64,000 nt of DNA from assembly GCA_021151525.1 (NCBI GenBank), contig JAGKXD010000005.1, positions 24,820 through 88,819 of the forward strand, written 5' to 3'. The translations under genes were made by a program, and so were the position numbers. Positions 8,361 through 19,100 of this stretch are shown here, in pieces. Position 1 is the stretch's first letter; each line of letters begins with the position of its first letter. Origin of the DNA: Cellvibrionaceae bacterium. GTDB taxonomy: Bacteria > Pseudomonadota > Gammaproteobacteria > Pseudomonadales > Cellvibrionaceae. Below the pieces are notes generated by a model. That model did no database searches, was not told the origin of the DNA, and saw only the letters and a list, made by a program, of their open reading frames with translations.

Positions 8361-9566
8361 ATGACCACAGATAACAATCGCTTTCATTCACTCGATACAG
8401 TACGCGCATGCGCTTTACTTGCCGGAATCGTTTTACATGCTTCCATGTCATTTCTACCGGGCTTTCGTGAAACTCATTGGCCGCTAGCAGATAACTCAAC
8501 AAGCACAGGTTTAGGCATAGTTTATTTTGTCATTCACATATTTCGCATGACATTGTTTTTTATCATCGCAGGCTTCTTCGCACGACTCCTGCATCAACGA
8601 TTAGGAACTAAAGGCCTTATCAAAAATCGTTTAAAACGTATTGGTTTGCCCTTAGTGGCTGCACTCATGTTTATAATGCCGCTCACCATCATTGCGTTTA
8701 TTTGGGCAAATAAACAATTGGGCACCCAGGGCCCACCTAAAATGGAATTTCCGTTTCCAATTATTGGACCACCGATACCTTGGGGCCACTTGTGGTTTCT
8801 CTATGTGTTATTGGTTATTTATTTTATCGTACTAAGCACCCGATCCCTGATTGTATTTTTTGATACGAATGAATCACTACAAAAAAAAATTACTAAAATA
8901 ATTTCATTCTGCTTTAAAACCAGAACGCTAGTTTTATTACTAGCAATTCCACTTGCCACAGCATTATTTTTTACGCAATGGTGGCCACAGTGGCAAGGTG
9001 TTCCTGCACCCATTATGGGGCTTATACCAAATTTTCCTGCGCTACTCGCTTATGTATCTGCATTTCTAATCGGTTGGTTTTTGCATAAACATCAAGTTGG
9101 CTTGCACATGCTTGCCGCCGACTGGCCACTGTATTTTTCAGGCGCATGCGTAGGCGTTATTGTCGCACTTTATATCGCGGGCATTCAGCCAGCTTTTACA
9201 ACCATACCACTGAATACTCTTGAGCGCGCAATTTATGCAGGCAGCTATATATTTGCGCAATGGTGCGGTGCATTTGCTTTTATTGGGATGGCCGTGCGCC
9301 ATATAAAAACGCCCAGCACCAAATGGCGCTATCTCGCAGATGCATCTTATTGGATGTACCTCATACATCTTCCTATAGTTTGGATATTGCAAGCATGGAT
9401 GTTGCAATGGCAGCTTCATTGGGCAATAAAACTTTCACTTAACCTAATAATAACCAACCTGCTATTGCTAGCGAGTTATCACTACTTAGTACGCAGTACA
9501 CTTATTGGAAAATTTCTCAATGGGAAGGTACACCCAAAATCAATGCATCTGAAGGCTAATGGATAG
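8361..9566 (+). CDS. Acyltransferase family 3 membrane protein
   Basis: The 401-residue product has about ten membrane spans and begins with the acyltransferase-3 motif (RFHSLDTVRACALLAGIVLHA, with the conserved His at about 26). Further family features are the RLGTKGLIKNRLKRIGLPL stretch after the second helix and the SYWMYLIHLP motif near 330. Such proteins transfer acetyl, succinyl or other acyl groups to envelope sugars (OpgC/MdoC-like) or small molecules; the acceptor cannot be told here. A strong GGGAAG ribosome binding site precedes the ATG. The LytS/LytTR pair 130 bases downstream on the same strand may be functionally linked, but nothing in the sequence proves it. Confidence 0.88.
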   Translation: MTTDNNRFHSLDTVRACALLAGIVLHASMSFLPGFRETHWPLADNSTSTGLGIVYFVIHIFRMTLFFIIAGFFARLLHQRLGTKGLIKNRLKRIGLPLVAALMFIMPLTIIAFIWANKQLGTQGPPKMEFPFPIIGPPIPWGHLWFLYVLLVIYFIVLSTRSLIVFFDTNESLQKKITKIISFCFKTRTLVLLLAIPLATALFFTQWWPQWQGVPAPIMGLIPNFPALLAYVSAFLIGWFLHKHQVGLHMLAADWPLYFSGACVGVIVALYIAGIQPAFTTIPLNTLERAIYAGSYIFAQWCGAFAFIGMAVRHIKTPSTKWRYLADASYWMYLIHLPIVWILQAWMLQWQLHWAIKLSLNLIITNLLLLASYHYLVRSTLIGKFLNGKVHPKSMHLKANG

Positions 9567-9696
9567 AACATACATACAACCCGTCAATGAGAAGGCGAGA
9601 CATTCTATTGGAGCTATACTTGCACTAAGACTCGGTGTATATTTTTTAATGCCATAACTCAGGTAAATGTTCTTTGCAAAAAAACCTAGCATCTAA

Positions 9697-10851
9697 ATGC
9701 CAGCATTAACAAATGCAGACATTGTTTATAAAACTTATATTGGCAAAATGCCTATGAAAGTATTATTTTTCCCCAATGATCAACGATTCTGGCTCGATCA
9801 TGGGCTGTTTATGCTTTTTCTAGCCGCAACTCAAATGGTCATTATTGTTCCATTGTATGAGTACGCGCGCTTTTTATTTTTTTGTGATCTTTTTTGGTTT
9901 CCCTTTTTTACCCTCGCCGTACTTATATTTCGCTACATGTTTAAGAGCTTTGGATGGGATTCATTTTCTAGCAAACAATTTCTTGAATACAGTTTGGTTT
10001 TTTCTTTATCCTCAGGTTTAACCATAGCAATTTTAATGTCCGCTATTTTTTCTTCTTTTTATTGGACAGAAATAATCAACGATATTATTCCACATAACAA
10101 AGGCACACTAAGCGTTCCCAAATTAGTAGCAGGCTCAATTATGGGGAATTGGATACAAACAACCATCTTTATTTCAGCCTGGATATTTCTGTATAACAGC
10201 ATTACTTCTACCAAAAAAATGAAAGAAGCAGAATTACGCTATTTCAGAGCCCAACACAACCTAAAAGAGGCCACATTAAATAGCCTTTCCAATCAGCTAA
10301 ATCCGCATTTTCTTTTTAATGCCTTAAACAACATTCGCTTTATGATTCACGAGAACCAAAAAAGTGCAGACAGAATGGTGACATCTTTATCTGAAATACT
10401 GCGCTATTCTCTTGAAAGTTCAAATCAGGAAAAAGTCGCACTCGCTGAAGAAATTAATGTTATTAAACGCTATATCGATATTGTTAAATCACAACTTGAA
10501 GAACGCCTGACCTTTAGATTATCTATCGCAGAACATCTTTATGATTATTTAATCCCCCCTATGATTTTGCAGATGTTGATCGAAAACGGCATTAAGCATG
10601 GATTAGAGAACATTCAAAAAGGAGGTGAATTAGCACTGGATTGTGAGGAGATGGAATTTAAACTTTGTTTTCGCATCACCAATGATGTTGCTCAAGATGA
10701 TTCCCCCAGAGCACCGTCTACAGGAATAGGTTTAAACAATATTAGGCGAAGGCTCGAATTACTCTATGGCAACGATAGCGAAATGATAATTACAAAAACT
10801 GACGATAAATTTACAGTAACATTGGCCATCCCCAAGGAATTAGCACAATGA
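9697..10851 (+). CDS. LytS/YehU-type membrane sensor histidine kinase
   Basis: The 384-residue product has about four membrane helices in the first 170 residues, a short coiled segment, then a His_kinase (PF06580) domain with NQLNPHFLFNALNNIR; the phosphoaccepting His is about residue 204. An ATPase domain follows, with N-box IENGIKHGLE and a glycine-rich GIGLNNIRRRLELLYG. No extracytoplasmic domain is evident, so sensing is probably within the membrane. Its stop codon overlaps the response-regulator start (ATGA), so the two form a cognate pair. The ATG at 9697 has no obvious ribosome binding site; in-frame ATGs at residues 18 and 20 are alternatives. Confidence 0.92.
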   Translation: MPALTNADIVYKTYIGKMPMKVLFFPNDQRFWLDHGLFMLFLAATQMVIIVPLYEYARFLFFCDLFWFPFFTLAVLIFRYMFKSFGWDSFSSKQFLEYSLVFSLSSGLTIAILMSAIFSSFYWTEIINDIIPHNKGTLSVPKLVAGSIMGNWIQTTIFISAWIFLYNSITSTKKMKEAELRYFRAQHNLKEATLNSLSNQLNPHFLFNALNNIRFMIHENQKSADRMVTSLSEILRYSLESSNQEKVALAEEINVIKRYIDIVKSQLEERLTFRLSIAEHLYDYLIPPMILQMLIENGIKHGLENIQKGGELALDCEEMEFKLCFRITNDVAQDDSPRAPSTGIGLNNIRRRLELLYGNDSEMIITKTDDKFTVTLAIPKELAQ

Positions 10852-11561
10852 AGGCATTAGTTGTTGAAGATTCTCGCCTAGCACGGGAGGGACTAGTGAA
10901 GATGCTTCAGGATTATCCTGAAATTAATATTGTGGGCGCAGCAGACCACCCTACAAGTGCGCTCGAATTAATTGAAGAACATCATCCAGACATTATTTTT
11001 CTCGACATTCATATGCCGGGTGAAAGCGGTTTTGATTTGTTAGAAAAATTGGAATACTCGCCCAAAATAATATTCACCACCGCCTACTCCGAATATGCAA
11101 TTCGTTCATTTGATTTTAATACAGTAGATTATTTATTAAAGCCGATTAGCTATGAACGTTTACAGCTTGCCATTGAAAAACTAAGCCTTGGCAATGACGA
11201 TACCAAAATCACCACCAAACCCGCTTTAGATATTAATAGCCGTATGTTTGTAAAAGATGGCGATAAATGCCATCTCGTACCCTTGCAATCTATTCGCTAT
11301 TTTGAAAGCTGTAAAAACCATGTGCGTATTTTCTTTTGCAACGAAAATGCATTTGTTAGAAAATCGCTTAATAGCGTTGAAGAACGTTTGCCAAAAAAAT
11401 ATTTTTTCCGCGCAAATCGACAGTATGTTGTTAACTTGCATGAAGTGAGCAATATCGAAGAAGGTGTTAACGATGGCTACGAAATCACCATGAGCGACGG
11501 AAAGGTTTTAGAAGTTTCACGACGCAATGCGGTAGAACTAAAAGACCTGCTGAGTTTTTAA
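10848..11561 (+). CDS. LytTR-family response regulator
   Basis: The 237-residue product has an N-terminal receiver domain with acidic pair Glu7-Asp8, phosphoacceptor Asp53 in IIFLDIHMPG, and Lys in DYLLKPIS near 103. The C-terminal LytTR DNA-binding domain (about 135-237) includes VPLQSIRYFESCKNHV and FFRANRQYVVNL. It belongs to the AlgR/LytR group, which binds direct repeats upstream of target promoters. It is translationally coupled to the upstream kinase by a 4-base overlap. Target genes are unknown; the upstream acyltransferase is a candidate. Confidence 0.95.
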   Translation: MKALVVEDSRLAREGLVKMLQDYPEINIVGAADHPTSALELIEEHHPDIIFLDIHMPGESGFDLLEKLEYSPKIIFTTAYSEYAIRSFDFNTVDYLLKPISYERLQLAIEKLSLGNDDTKITTKPALDINSRMFVKDGDKCHLVPLQSIRYFESCKNHVRIFFCNENAFVRKSLNSVEERLPKKYFFRANRQYVVNLHEVSNIEEGVNDGYEITMSDGKVLEVSRRNAVELKDLLSF

Positions 11562-11636
11562 GTCGAAGCTTATGAAGCAGGGAGAATACGAGCATCAATT
11601 GCTCCATAACCCCCCACTCAATAGATGCCTGTATCG

Positions 11637-13892
11637 TTAATGAGTAATCAACCAGCACTGATGAATCTTTACGTTGCGCTTAAAGTCTTCATCAATAGTT
11701 TTTGAGCTTATATCTTTTATAGTAAATGCAGACAATGCATCTTCATCCAACTTGAATGTACGCAAATTGTTTGAAAAAATTAGCGTACCACCTTCTGCCA
11801 AAACACGCATAGCATTGTTGATCATATTCACGTGATCACGCTGCACATCCATCACATCTTCCATACGCTTTGAATTGGAGAAGCTTGGCGGATCCAGCAG
11901 AATCAAATCAAATTGCTGCTCATTTTCTTCCAACCATTTTAAACAATCCGCCTGCTCCAAACGGTTTTTGGATTCGCTCAAACCATTCAATGCATAGTTT
12001 TTACGCGCCCAATTTAAGTAAGTGTTCGACATATCTACACTCACTGTATAGCGCGCACCACCCATAGCGGCGTGAACACTTGCCGTTGCGGTATAGCAGA
12101 ATAAATTTAGGAAGCGTTTGTCCCTAGCCATTTCGGCAATTAATTTACGCACAGGTCTGTGATCTAAAAACAAACCTGTATCCAAATATTGCCACATGTT
12201 TATATGCAATCTAGCTGCACCTTCTTGCACACTAAATACATCGCCGGTTGGTAGTTCGGTTAGTTTTTCATATTGCTGCGTGCCTTTGTTGCGGCGGCGC
12301 TGTTTGTAACTAATGCGTTCAGCAGGAATATCCAAGGCATAGGGAACCGCTAATTCAATTTCCGCAAAGCGTTGCGCGGCGCGATCTTCATCTACCGATT
12401 TCGGTGCGGCGTATTCCTGGACATTCGCGTACCATTGCTCTGGTTTTCCCGGTTGCGTTTGGCCGCAATACACATCAATCGCAGCAGAATATTCGGGCAT
12501 ATCCGCATCATATAAACGATAAGCATTGATATCGTTTTTACGCGCCCATTTTTCCAATTGCTTAAGATTTTTTTGCAATCGATTCACTAGCATCTGGGCG
12601 CCATTTGAAAGTGCCGCCGCTTGTTCCTGGCGATTAGTTTCACGCACGCGTTCTTCGGCAGCGATTCGCTTTTCTTCATCGCGACTAAAACGATCATCTT
12701 GCTCAACACGGCTTTGTACAAAGGCTTCGCTAGCAATGGTGAACATAATTAGTTCGCTAGGAATTGTGCCGTTGAACAATTTATATTTTTTATCTGCACG
12801 CAACCCCATTTGTTTGCCAAGCTCAGGGTTGCCGGTGAACACACCTGCGCGCCAACCTTGAAACTCGTTGCGCAAACGCTCGCCCAAATGTGCATACAAC
12901 ATTTTAAGTGATTCAACTTCGCCCAAGCGTTCACCATAAGGTGGGTTACTTAACACCAAACCATTTCTTAATTCGGTGTGAGTGGGCTTTTTAAATTCGG
13001 CGAGCTCTTTACGGCTTACGCGCAACCAGTGATCCAATTCCGCAGTTACAATATTTTCTTCTGCGGCACGAATTACGCGAATATCCGCATCGTAACCGCG
13101 AATTTCTGGAAGCTCTTTTTCTAATCCAGCACGACGACGATCGAATGCTTCTTTGCGCAGCGCCTGCCAAACAGCATTGTCATGCTTCAACCAACGCTCA
13201 AAACCAAAACTCACTCGTCCGTAACCCGGAGCAATATCAGCCGCAATCATGGCCGCTTCAATAAGAATGGTACCGGAGCCACACATAGGATCGAGCAAAG
13301 CACCACCCGCTGCAGCAATCTCTGGCCAACCAGAGCGAATCAAAATTCCGGCCGCCAGGTTTTCCTTCATGGGCGCACTGCCCTGCTTTAACCGATAGCC
13401 GCGGCGATGCAGGCTATCGCCAGAGAGGTCGAGGCTCACGACAACTTTATCGCGGCTTAAACGGGCGTTAATACGTAAATCGGGATCTTGTTTGGCAACT
13501 GAGGGGCGCTCGCCGCAGCTATCGCGCAGGCAATCGACTATGGCATCTTTTACTTTAACTGCGCCGAATTGGGTGTTACGAATGGCATCGCTGGTGCCCA
13601 CAAAATCCACCAACAGAGTGCCATTAGGTTTCAGGTGATCTTGCCAGGCAATATCACGCACACCATCGTAGAGATCTTCCTGGCTATTAACATCAAAGCT
13701 GGCGAGGGGTAAAAGGATTTTATTGGCCAAGCGCGACCAGAGACAAATGCGGTAAGCCGTTTCGATGCTACCACTAAAATACACACCTGCTACTGTTTCA
13801 CGCAGTTCAGTAGCACCTAACTGTGTTAATTCTGAAAATAAAAGCCCTTCAAGACTTTTAGGACATGTCGCAAAAAATTGAAATTGTGTCAT
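11637..13892 (-). CDS. rlmL: Bifunctional 23S rRNA methyltransferase RlmKL
   Basis: The enzyme makes m2G2445 (RlmL half) and m7G2069 (RlmK half) in 23S rRNA. The 751-residue product has an N-terminal THUMP region, a first methyltransferase domain (DPMCGSGTILIEAAMIA and LSNPPYGER motifs) and a second one (FLNLFCYTATASVHAA and LILLDPPSFSNS). The fused length fits the family. I chose the ATG at 13892, which gives the conserved start MTQFQFFATCPKSLEGLL; a 22-residue extension to 13958 is possible but not family-like. Linkage to rmf and pyrD matches the order I recall in Pseudomonas. Confidence 0.96.
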   Translation of the reverse strand: MTQFQFFATCPKSLEGLLFSELTQLGATELRETVAGVYFSGSIETAYRICLWSRLANKILLPLASFDVNSQEDLYDGVRDIAWQDHLKPNGTLLVDFVGTSDAIRNTQFGAVKVKDAIVDCLRDSCGERPSVAKQDPDLRINARLSRDKVVVSLDLSGDSLHRRGYRLKQGSAPMKENLAAGILIRSGWPEIAAAGGALLDPMCGSGTILIEAAMIAADIAPGYGRVSFGFERWLKHDNAVWQALRKEAFDRRRAGLEKELPEIRGYDADIRVIRAAEENIVTAELDHWLRVSRKELAEFKKPTHTELRNGLVLSNPPYGERLGEVESLKMLYAHLGERLRNEFQGWRAGVFTGNPELGKQMGLRADKKYKLFNGTIPSELIMFTIASEAFVQSRVEQDDRFSRDEEKRIAAEERVRETNRQEQAAALSNGAQMLVNRLQKNLKQLEKWARKNDINAYRLYDADMPEYSAAIDVYCGQTQPGKPEQWYANVQEYAAPKSVDEDRAAQRFAEIELAVPYALDIPAERISYKQRRRNKGTQQYEKLTELPTGDVFSVQEGAARLHINMWQYLDTGLFLDHRPVRKLIAEMARDKRFLNLFCYTATASVHAAMGGARYTVSVDMSNTYLNWARKNYALNGLSESKNRLEQADCLKWLEENEQQFDLILLDPPSFSNSKRMEDVMDVQRDHVNMINNAMRVLAEGGTLIFSNNLRTFKLDEDALSAFTIKDISSKTIDEDFKRNVKIHQCWLITH

Positions 13893-14193
13893 TGAGAACG
13901 CCAGTTTAATAACCGTTAACCGGTAATGTGAGCCAATTTGCTCAGGATTTATACGCACGCATATCTATTGGGCTTGTCAAATTTATTCACTAGAGCTTTA
14001 CGTGCTATAGGGGCATATATCTAGAAGAATAAAATCGTTCACAAGGGGAACCTTTATTGGTGTACTGGTCAAACCTAATACGTTAAGCAACCAAGAGGAG
14101 GTATTGTAGCAAGTCGTTCGTGATGTCTATATAACTTTAAGTTGAAATCTAATAGCGCTACTAAAGTGCGCTAATTAAGAGGTGCCTTATAGG
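13893..14193. other. Intergenic region between rlmL and rmf
   Basis: About 300 bases separate the divergent rlmL and rmf genes. I find no convincing ORF or RNA gene. It must contain both promoters and the rmf leader. A purine-rich AAGAGG (14177-14182) lies 11 bases before the rmf ATG and probably serves as its ribosome binding site, perhaps with the AGG at 14191-14193. Confidence 0.6.
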
Positions 14194-14427
14194 ATGAAAA
14201 GTCAGAAACGAGATCAAACTGAACGCGCATTTGCAAAAGGCTACCAAGCCGGGATTGATGGTCGATCGCGTAGCTTATGCCCCCACGAAACAGGCGTTGC
14301 CCGACAGCAGTGGCTAAACGGGTGGCGAGAATCCAGAGTAGATCAATGGGATGGACTGAACCGTTTGGCTCAAGTTCAAAAACTCAACAATTTACAACCG
14401 ATGTCAAGCATGGCGTCGGCAGGCTGA
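14194..14427 (+). CDS. rmf: Ribosome modulation factor
   Basis: Rmf dimerises 70S ribosomes into inactive 100S particles in stationary phase. The 77-residue product begins MKSQKRDQTERAFAKGYQAG and contains the family core GRSRSLCPHETGVARQQWL-GWRE, aligning with E. coli Rmf (55 residues). It has an extra C-terminal tail of about 20 residues. The ATG at 14194 restores the family N-terminus; an in-frame GTG at 14182 is disregarded. The gene is followed by a terminator shared with the convergent pyrD. Confidence 0.95.
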   Translation: MKSQKRDQTERAFAKGYQAGIDGRSRSLCPHETGVARQQWLNGWRESRVDQWDGLNRLAQVQKLNNLQPMSSMASAG

Positions 14428-14516
14428 TCAACTGATTGAATCAGCACATACATCACAATTTGATTAATATCGAACTTAAATATTAATTCGCTGATTGGCG
14501 AAATCGAGCTACAAAA

Positions 14517-14540
14517 AAAGGCCTCAAATATGAGGCCTTT
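14517..14540. terminator. Bidirectional terminator between rmf and pyrD
   Basis: A perfect 10-bp stem AAAGGCCTCA/TGAGGCCTTT with an AATA loop is preceded by an A-run and followed by a T-run, so it can work in both directions. Confidence 0.92.
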
Positions 14541-14570
14541 TTCTTTGTTGGGATTAGCTAAAATTATTAG

Positions 14571-15593
14571 TTAACTTTTTAGCGCCGCAATTGCACGTGC
14601 TGCCTCACCAACTAATGCCGGTCCGCGATAAATAAATCCGCTATAAACCTGAACCAATTTTGCACCCGCTTTAATTTTTTCTGCGGCGCTCGCGCCATCC
14701 GTAATGCCACCAACACCAATAATCGGTAGCTTATCGCCCAGCTCTGCGTGCAGCACTCGAATAACTCGTGTGCTTTTGTCGCGCACTGGCAAACCACTTA
14801 AACCGCCGGTTTCTTTACTGGTTTCATACTCTTCAACACCTTCACGACCTATGGTGGTGTTGGTTGCAATTACACCGTCAATACTCTGAGCTAACAAACT
14901 TTGCGCAACTTGAATAACAGAATCGTTATCCATATCGGGTGCGATCTTTACCGCAACAGGAACATAACGACCATGCTCCGCTTGCAAATTACTTTGTTCA
15001 ATTTTAATCGTTTCCAACAAGCGGTTTAAGGAATCGCCAAATTGCAAATCGCGCAAACCCTGGGTGTTAGGCGATGAAACATTGACCGTAATATAGTCCG
15101 CATGCGCGTAAACTTTTTGCATGCATTTCACATAGTCATCAGCGGCATTTTCTACAGGGGTAGTCGCATTCTTGCCGATGTTAATCCCCAGAATACCTTT
15201 GTAACGACGACGCATAACTTGAGCAACCAAATGGTCAACACCCTTGTTATTAAAACCCATGCGATTGATGATGGCTTGTGCTTCAGGAATCCGGAATAAA
15301 CGCGGTTTTGGATTTCCAGCCTGCGGCTTGGGAGTAATAGTTCCAATTTCCACAAACCCAAAACCCATAGCGCCCAGCGCATTAAAATAATCGCCGTTTT
15401 TATCCAAGCCGGCGGCTAAGCCAACGGGGTTGGGAAAGGTTATTCCCATGACCTCAACGGGATTTGCGGGGACATCGGTAAAAAACAGGCTGGCGAGCTT
15501 AAGGCGTTCAGCCGCCCCGAGCAGATCTAAACTGAATTCGTGGGATGTTTCGGCATCCAATTTGAAGAGTAAATCGCGAATTTGTGTGTACAT
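14571..15593 (-). CDS. pyrD: Dihydroorotate dehydrogenase (quinone), class 2
   Basis: PyrD oxidises dihydroorotate to orotate in pyrimidine synthesis, passing electrons through FMN to membrane quinone. The 340-residue product carries the class 2 N-terminal helical extension that contacts the membrane (residues 1-40). FMN and substrate motifs follow: AAGLDKNGDYFNALGAMGFG, EIGTITPKPQ, NRMGFNNKG and ITVNVSSPNTQGLR, where the catalytic base is Ser. The C-terminal GVGGITDGASAAEKIKAGA phosphate-binding segment is present. It faces rmf across a shared terminator. Confidence 0.97.
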   Translation of the reverse strand: MYTQIRDLLFKLDAETSHEFSLDLLGAAERLKLASLFFTDVPANPVEVMGITFPNPVGLAAGLDKNGDYFNALGAMGFGFVEIGTITPKPQAGNPKPRLFRIPEAQAIINRMGFNNKGVDHLVAQVMRRRYKGILGINIGKNATTPVENAADDYVKCMQKVYAHADYITVNVSSPNTQGLRDLQFGDSLNRLLETIKIEQSNLQAEHGRYVPVAVKIAPDMDNDSVIQVAQSLLAQSIDGVIATNTTIGREGVEEYETSKETGGLSGLPVRDKSTRVIRVLHAELGDKLPIIGVGGITDGASAAEKIKAGAKLVQVYSGFIYRGPALVGEAARAIAALKS

Positions 15594-15692
15594 GAAACCG
15601 CTCCAATACCTAAAGAATATTGCTTAAGCGAGCAATATCCTAAAATGCAGTGCTTGAAAAATAAGCCGTGCAGGATACTGGAATCCCTTCAT

Positions 15693-15914
15693 CTAGTCGA
15701 TTTTTTCAATGCTTTGAAAGCGATTTTCATCAGAAAAATGAATGGCAAAAGTCCCCACAATTCCAGAGTGAGTGACAAATGGACGGAGGATATTGGCTGG
15801 GAAATTTACATTCCGCCCATCCAAACTGCGGGCGTTGACCGTTTTGGCAACCCCCTCATACAACCGCTGAAATTGCTCCGGCGGAATATTGAGTTGTACA
15901 TAAATCGAACGCAA
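15693..15914 (-). CDS. DUF2835 protein, TTG start
   Basis: The 73-residue product matches DUF2835, a small protein family of unknown function: YVQLNIPPEQFQRLYEG, then ARSLDGRNVNFPANILRPFV and a hydrophobic THSGIVGTFAIHF end. There is no ATG in the frame; an in-frame stop lies five codons upstream of the TTG at 15914. TTG is therefore the start, helped by an upstream AGGG. It sits between pyrD and the glutamate dehydrogenase on the same strand, with gaps of about 100 and 190 bases. Confidence 0.85.
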   Translation of the reverse strand: MRSIYVQLNIPPEQFQRLYEGVAKTVNARSLDGRNVNFPANILRPFVTHSGIVGTFAIHFSDENRFQSIEKID

Positions 15915-16103
15915 AGCAAAAACACCCTATCTATTAGGTTTTAATTTTCGTTGAATCTTGGCCCAAAAATCAAATAACTTAAATGCAAACAAAAAATGGT
16001 AAAAAAGACGAGCACCTCCAACGACAAGCTCAGAGCGAATGACGTTTTGTTAGATGTCACAATGTCGGGCCGAACAACCACTCATGTTTCCACCATTTTC
16101 CTT

Positions 16104-19100
16104 TTATTGAATAACATCGCAGTGTTGAGTCGCCTGTGCTAAATCCAGCAATTCACGCAAGGCAACCGAAAACACTGAAAAATCTGTACTACTCGCTGCC
16201 TGCAATTCATTCACCATTTGCTTCCAACGGTGAATTAATACTGCCTGCTGGGTACTCCATCGATCAAGTAAGACCGCTACTCCGCTCTTTTCAGTTGAAA
16301 ACTTAATCAAAGAAATAGTTAGTGAACGTAGTTGCGACTCCAAATCATCCATATAAGTTTCACGAGCCATCGCTTGCCAAAAAGTTTCTACTTTTAAATG
16401 TGCAATCTGGTTGGCAAACCAAGGCAAACTCAGTGCTTCACTTATTCCAAAATAGAGTTCAGTCACTTCATTCATAGCGCGGTTACTTCGCCTTGATGCC
16501 TCTGCGACGCTCAAACCGGAGAATAAGTATGATGCCGATGTAGCGCGAATAATAATATCTTGCGGCACTCCGCTCTCTTGCAAACGCTGATACTGACCTT
16601 GCAACTCCTCCAATTGTCCACCCAATAATAAGGTTGGCAGTTGTTCCGAAATCATGCTAACCGCAGGAGCAAAGAACTCAACTTCCGCCGCTGGATTAAT
16701 GTTGCTGCGGCGATTGCGTAAAAACCAGCGCGTTGCACGACGCACTCGACGCATCATATTGATCATGAGCTCATATTGAATTTTTGTTGGAATTTTATAA
16801 TCAAGAGACTTTAAATCTGAGATAAAATTTTCCATTTGGTAAACATCGCGTGCTGTTATATAAGCCTTGGCAACCTCTCCAACTGTTGCACCAGTAGATT
16901 CCATTAACCGCTGCGCAAAACTGATTCCCATATTATTGACCATATCATTGGCGATTTGAGTAGCAACAATTTCGCGTTTTAAGCGATGGTTGTATAAGGG
17001 CGCAAAATACTCAGATGCAATTCTTGTTGGAAATGCGCCTTCAATCGCTTTGGCAATATAGTTATCATCAGCAATATTTTCGGCTGCCAAATCTTCCTTT
17101 AACACCGCCTTAGCGTAGGAAATTAAAATTGCTAGCTCAGGGCGCGTAAGCGCTAGACTATGTGATTGGCGCTCAAGTAACACGTCATCGGAAGGTAAAA
17201 ATTCGAGTTTGCGATTCAAACGCTTTTGATTTTCTAAGGTGGACATAAAACGTCGATATTCTGCACCACGCGCGAGCGACTCAACTTCTGCAACACTGAT
17301 AGCTTGAGTTTGTCGATAATTATTTTTCAACACTAAATTAGCAACATTATCTGTCATAGTAGCCAATAATTGATTACGCTGTTTTGGCGTTAAATCACCG
17401 TTACTCACCACTTCGTTTAACAGAATTTTTACGTTTACTTCATGATCACTACAATCCACACCGCCAGCGTTATCAATAAAATCTGTATTACATGCACCAC
17501 CGTTTAAAGCATATTCAATACGACCACGCTGAGTCATACCTAAATTGCCACCTTCGCCAAACACTTTACAACGCAGCTCATTCCCATTAACACGCAAGCT
17601 ATCATTCGCTTTATCGCCTACTTCCGCATGGGTTTCGCTAGAAGATTTAACGTAGGTACCAATACCGCCATTCCAAATTAAATCCACTGGCGCTTTCAAT
17701 AAGGCGCTTATCAATTCATTTGGCGCAAGGCTATCTTCATAAATACCAAATGCTTTTTTCATTTCTGGACTAATGCTAATTGCTTTTGCGTCTCGATTAA
17801 AAATTCCGCCGCCATTGCTAATTAAGGATTTATCATAATCTGCCCAGGTTGTTTTTGGTGTATTAAAAAGACGCTTGCGCTCACCAACGCTTTTTGCGGA
17901 ATCTGGAGTAGGGTCAATGAAAATATGCATGTGGTTAAATGCTGCCTGCAAACATATGTGCTCAGACAACAACATACCATTGCCAAACACATCGCCCGCC
18001 ATATCACCAATTCCTACTACGGTGAAATCTTCATCTTGGATGTTGATATTTTTTTCGCGGAAATGACGCATAACGGAAATCCACGCGCCGCGCGCGGTAA
18101 TGCCCATACCTTTATGGTCATATCCTTGACTGCCTCCGGAGGCAAAAGCATCGCCTAACCAATGGTTGTATTCAGCAGAAATGCTATTGGCAATATCAGA
18201 AAAAGTTGCAGTGCCTTTATCGGCCGCCACCACTAAATAAGGATCATCATCGTCATAGCGTACAACATTTTTTGGGGGAACTAATTTTCCATCAACAAGG
18301 TTATCGGTTAAGTCCAATAGCCCGCGAATAAATACTTTATAGCAGGCAATAGCTTCCTGCTGAACGGCTTCGCGCCCACCGGCAAGTGGCGGCTGCTTAC
18401 ACACAAACCCGCCCTTGGCACCATTCGGAACAATAACGGCATTTTTAACCTGTTGAGCTTTTACCAGCCCCAATACTTCTGTTCGATAATCTTGCAAACG
18501 ATCAGACCAACGTAAACCGCCACGCGCAACCTTTCCACCACGCAAATGCACTCCCTCTACACGCAGCGAGTACACATAAATTTCATACAGCGGACGCGGC
18601 TCGGGAACCTCCGGAATTGAACGGGTATTTAATTTAATCGACAAATAATTTTTTTCATTTCCATCTTCCGCTTGCTGAAAATAATTTGTCCGTAAACTGC
18701 CATCAATCAACACCAAAAAACGACGTAAAATGCGATCTTCATTCAGATTTTCTACCGCATTAAGCTGCCCATTAATTGACTCTCTTAGCTGGTTTATCTC
18801 GAACACCCGCGCGTTTTCCCCCACCGACAACTCGGGATTAAATTTCAAGTTAAATAATTTAATCAAAAGCTGCGCTATGTTGCGATGGTTAACCAGTGCA
18901 TCTGCAATGTAATGTTGCGCAAAATTAAACAAAGTCTGATGCATATAGCCGGCATAGGCGCGCAAGACGAACACCTCCCGCCAATTGAGTTCAGCACTTA
19001 ACACCAGCTTATTAAATGAATCATTGACAGTTTGTTTGTGCCACGCTGCTGAGAACGCTTCTTGAAAAACATCTTTTACGCGAATGACATCTATAATGCC

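Noticed and set aside
15582..15944. 120-residue plus-strand ORF between pyrD and the glutamate dehydrogenase
   Set aside because: Antisense to the DUF2835 gene, which matches a family over its full length.
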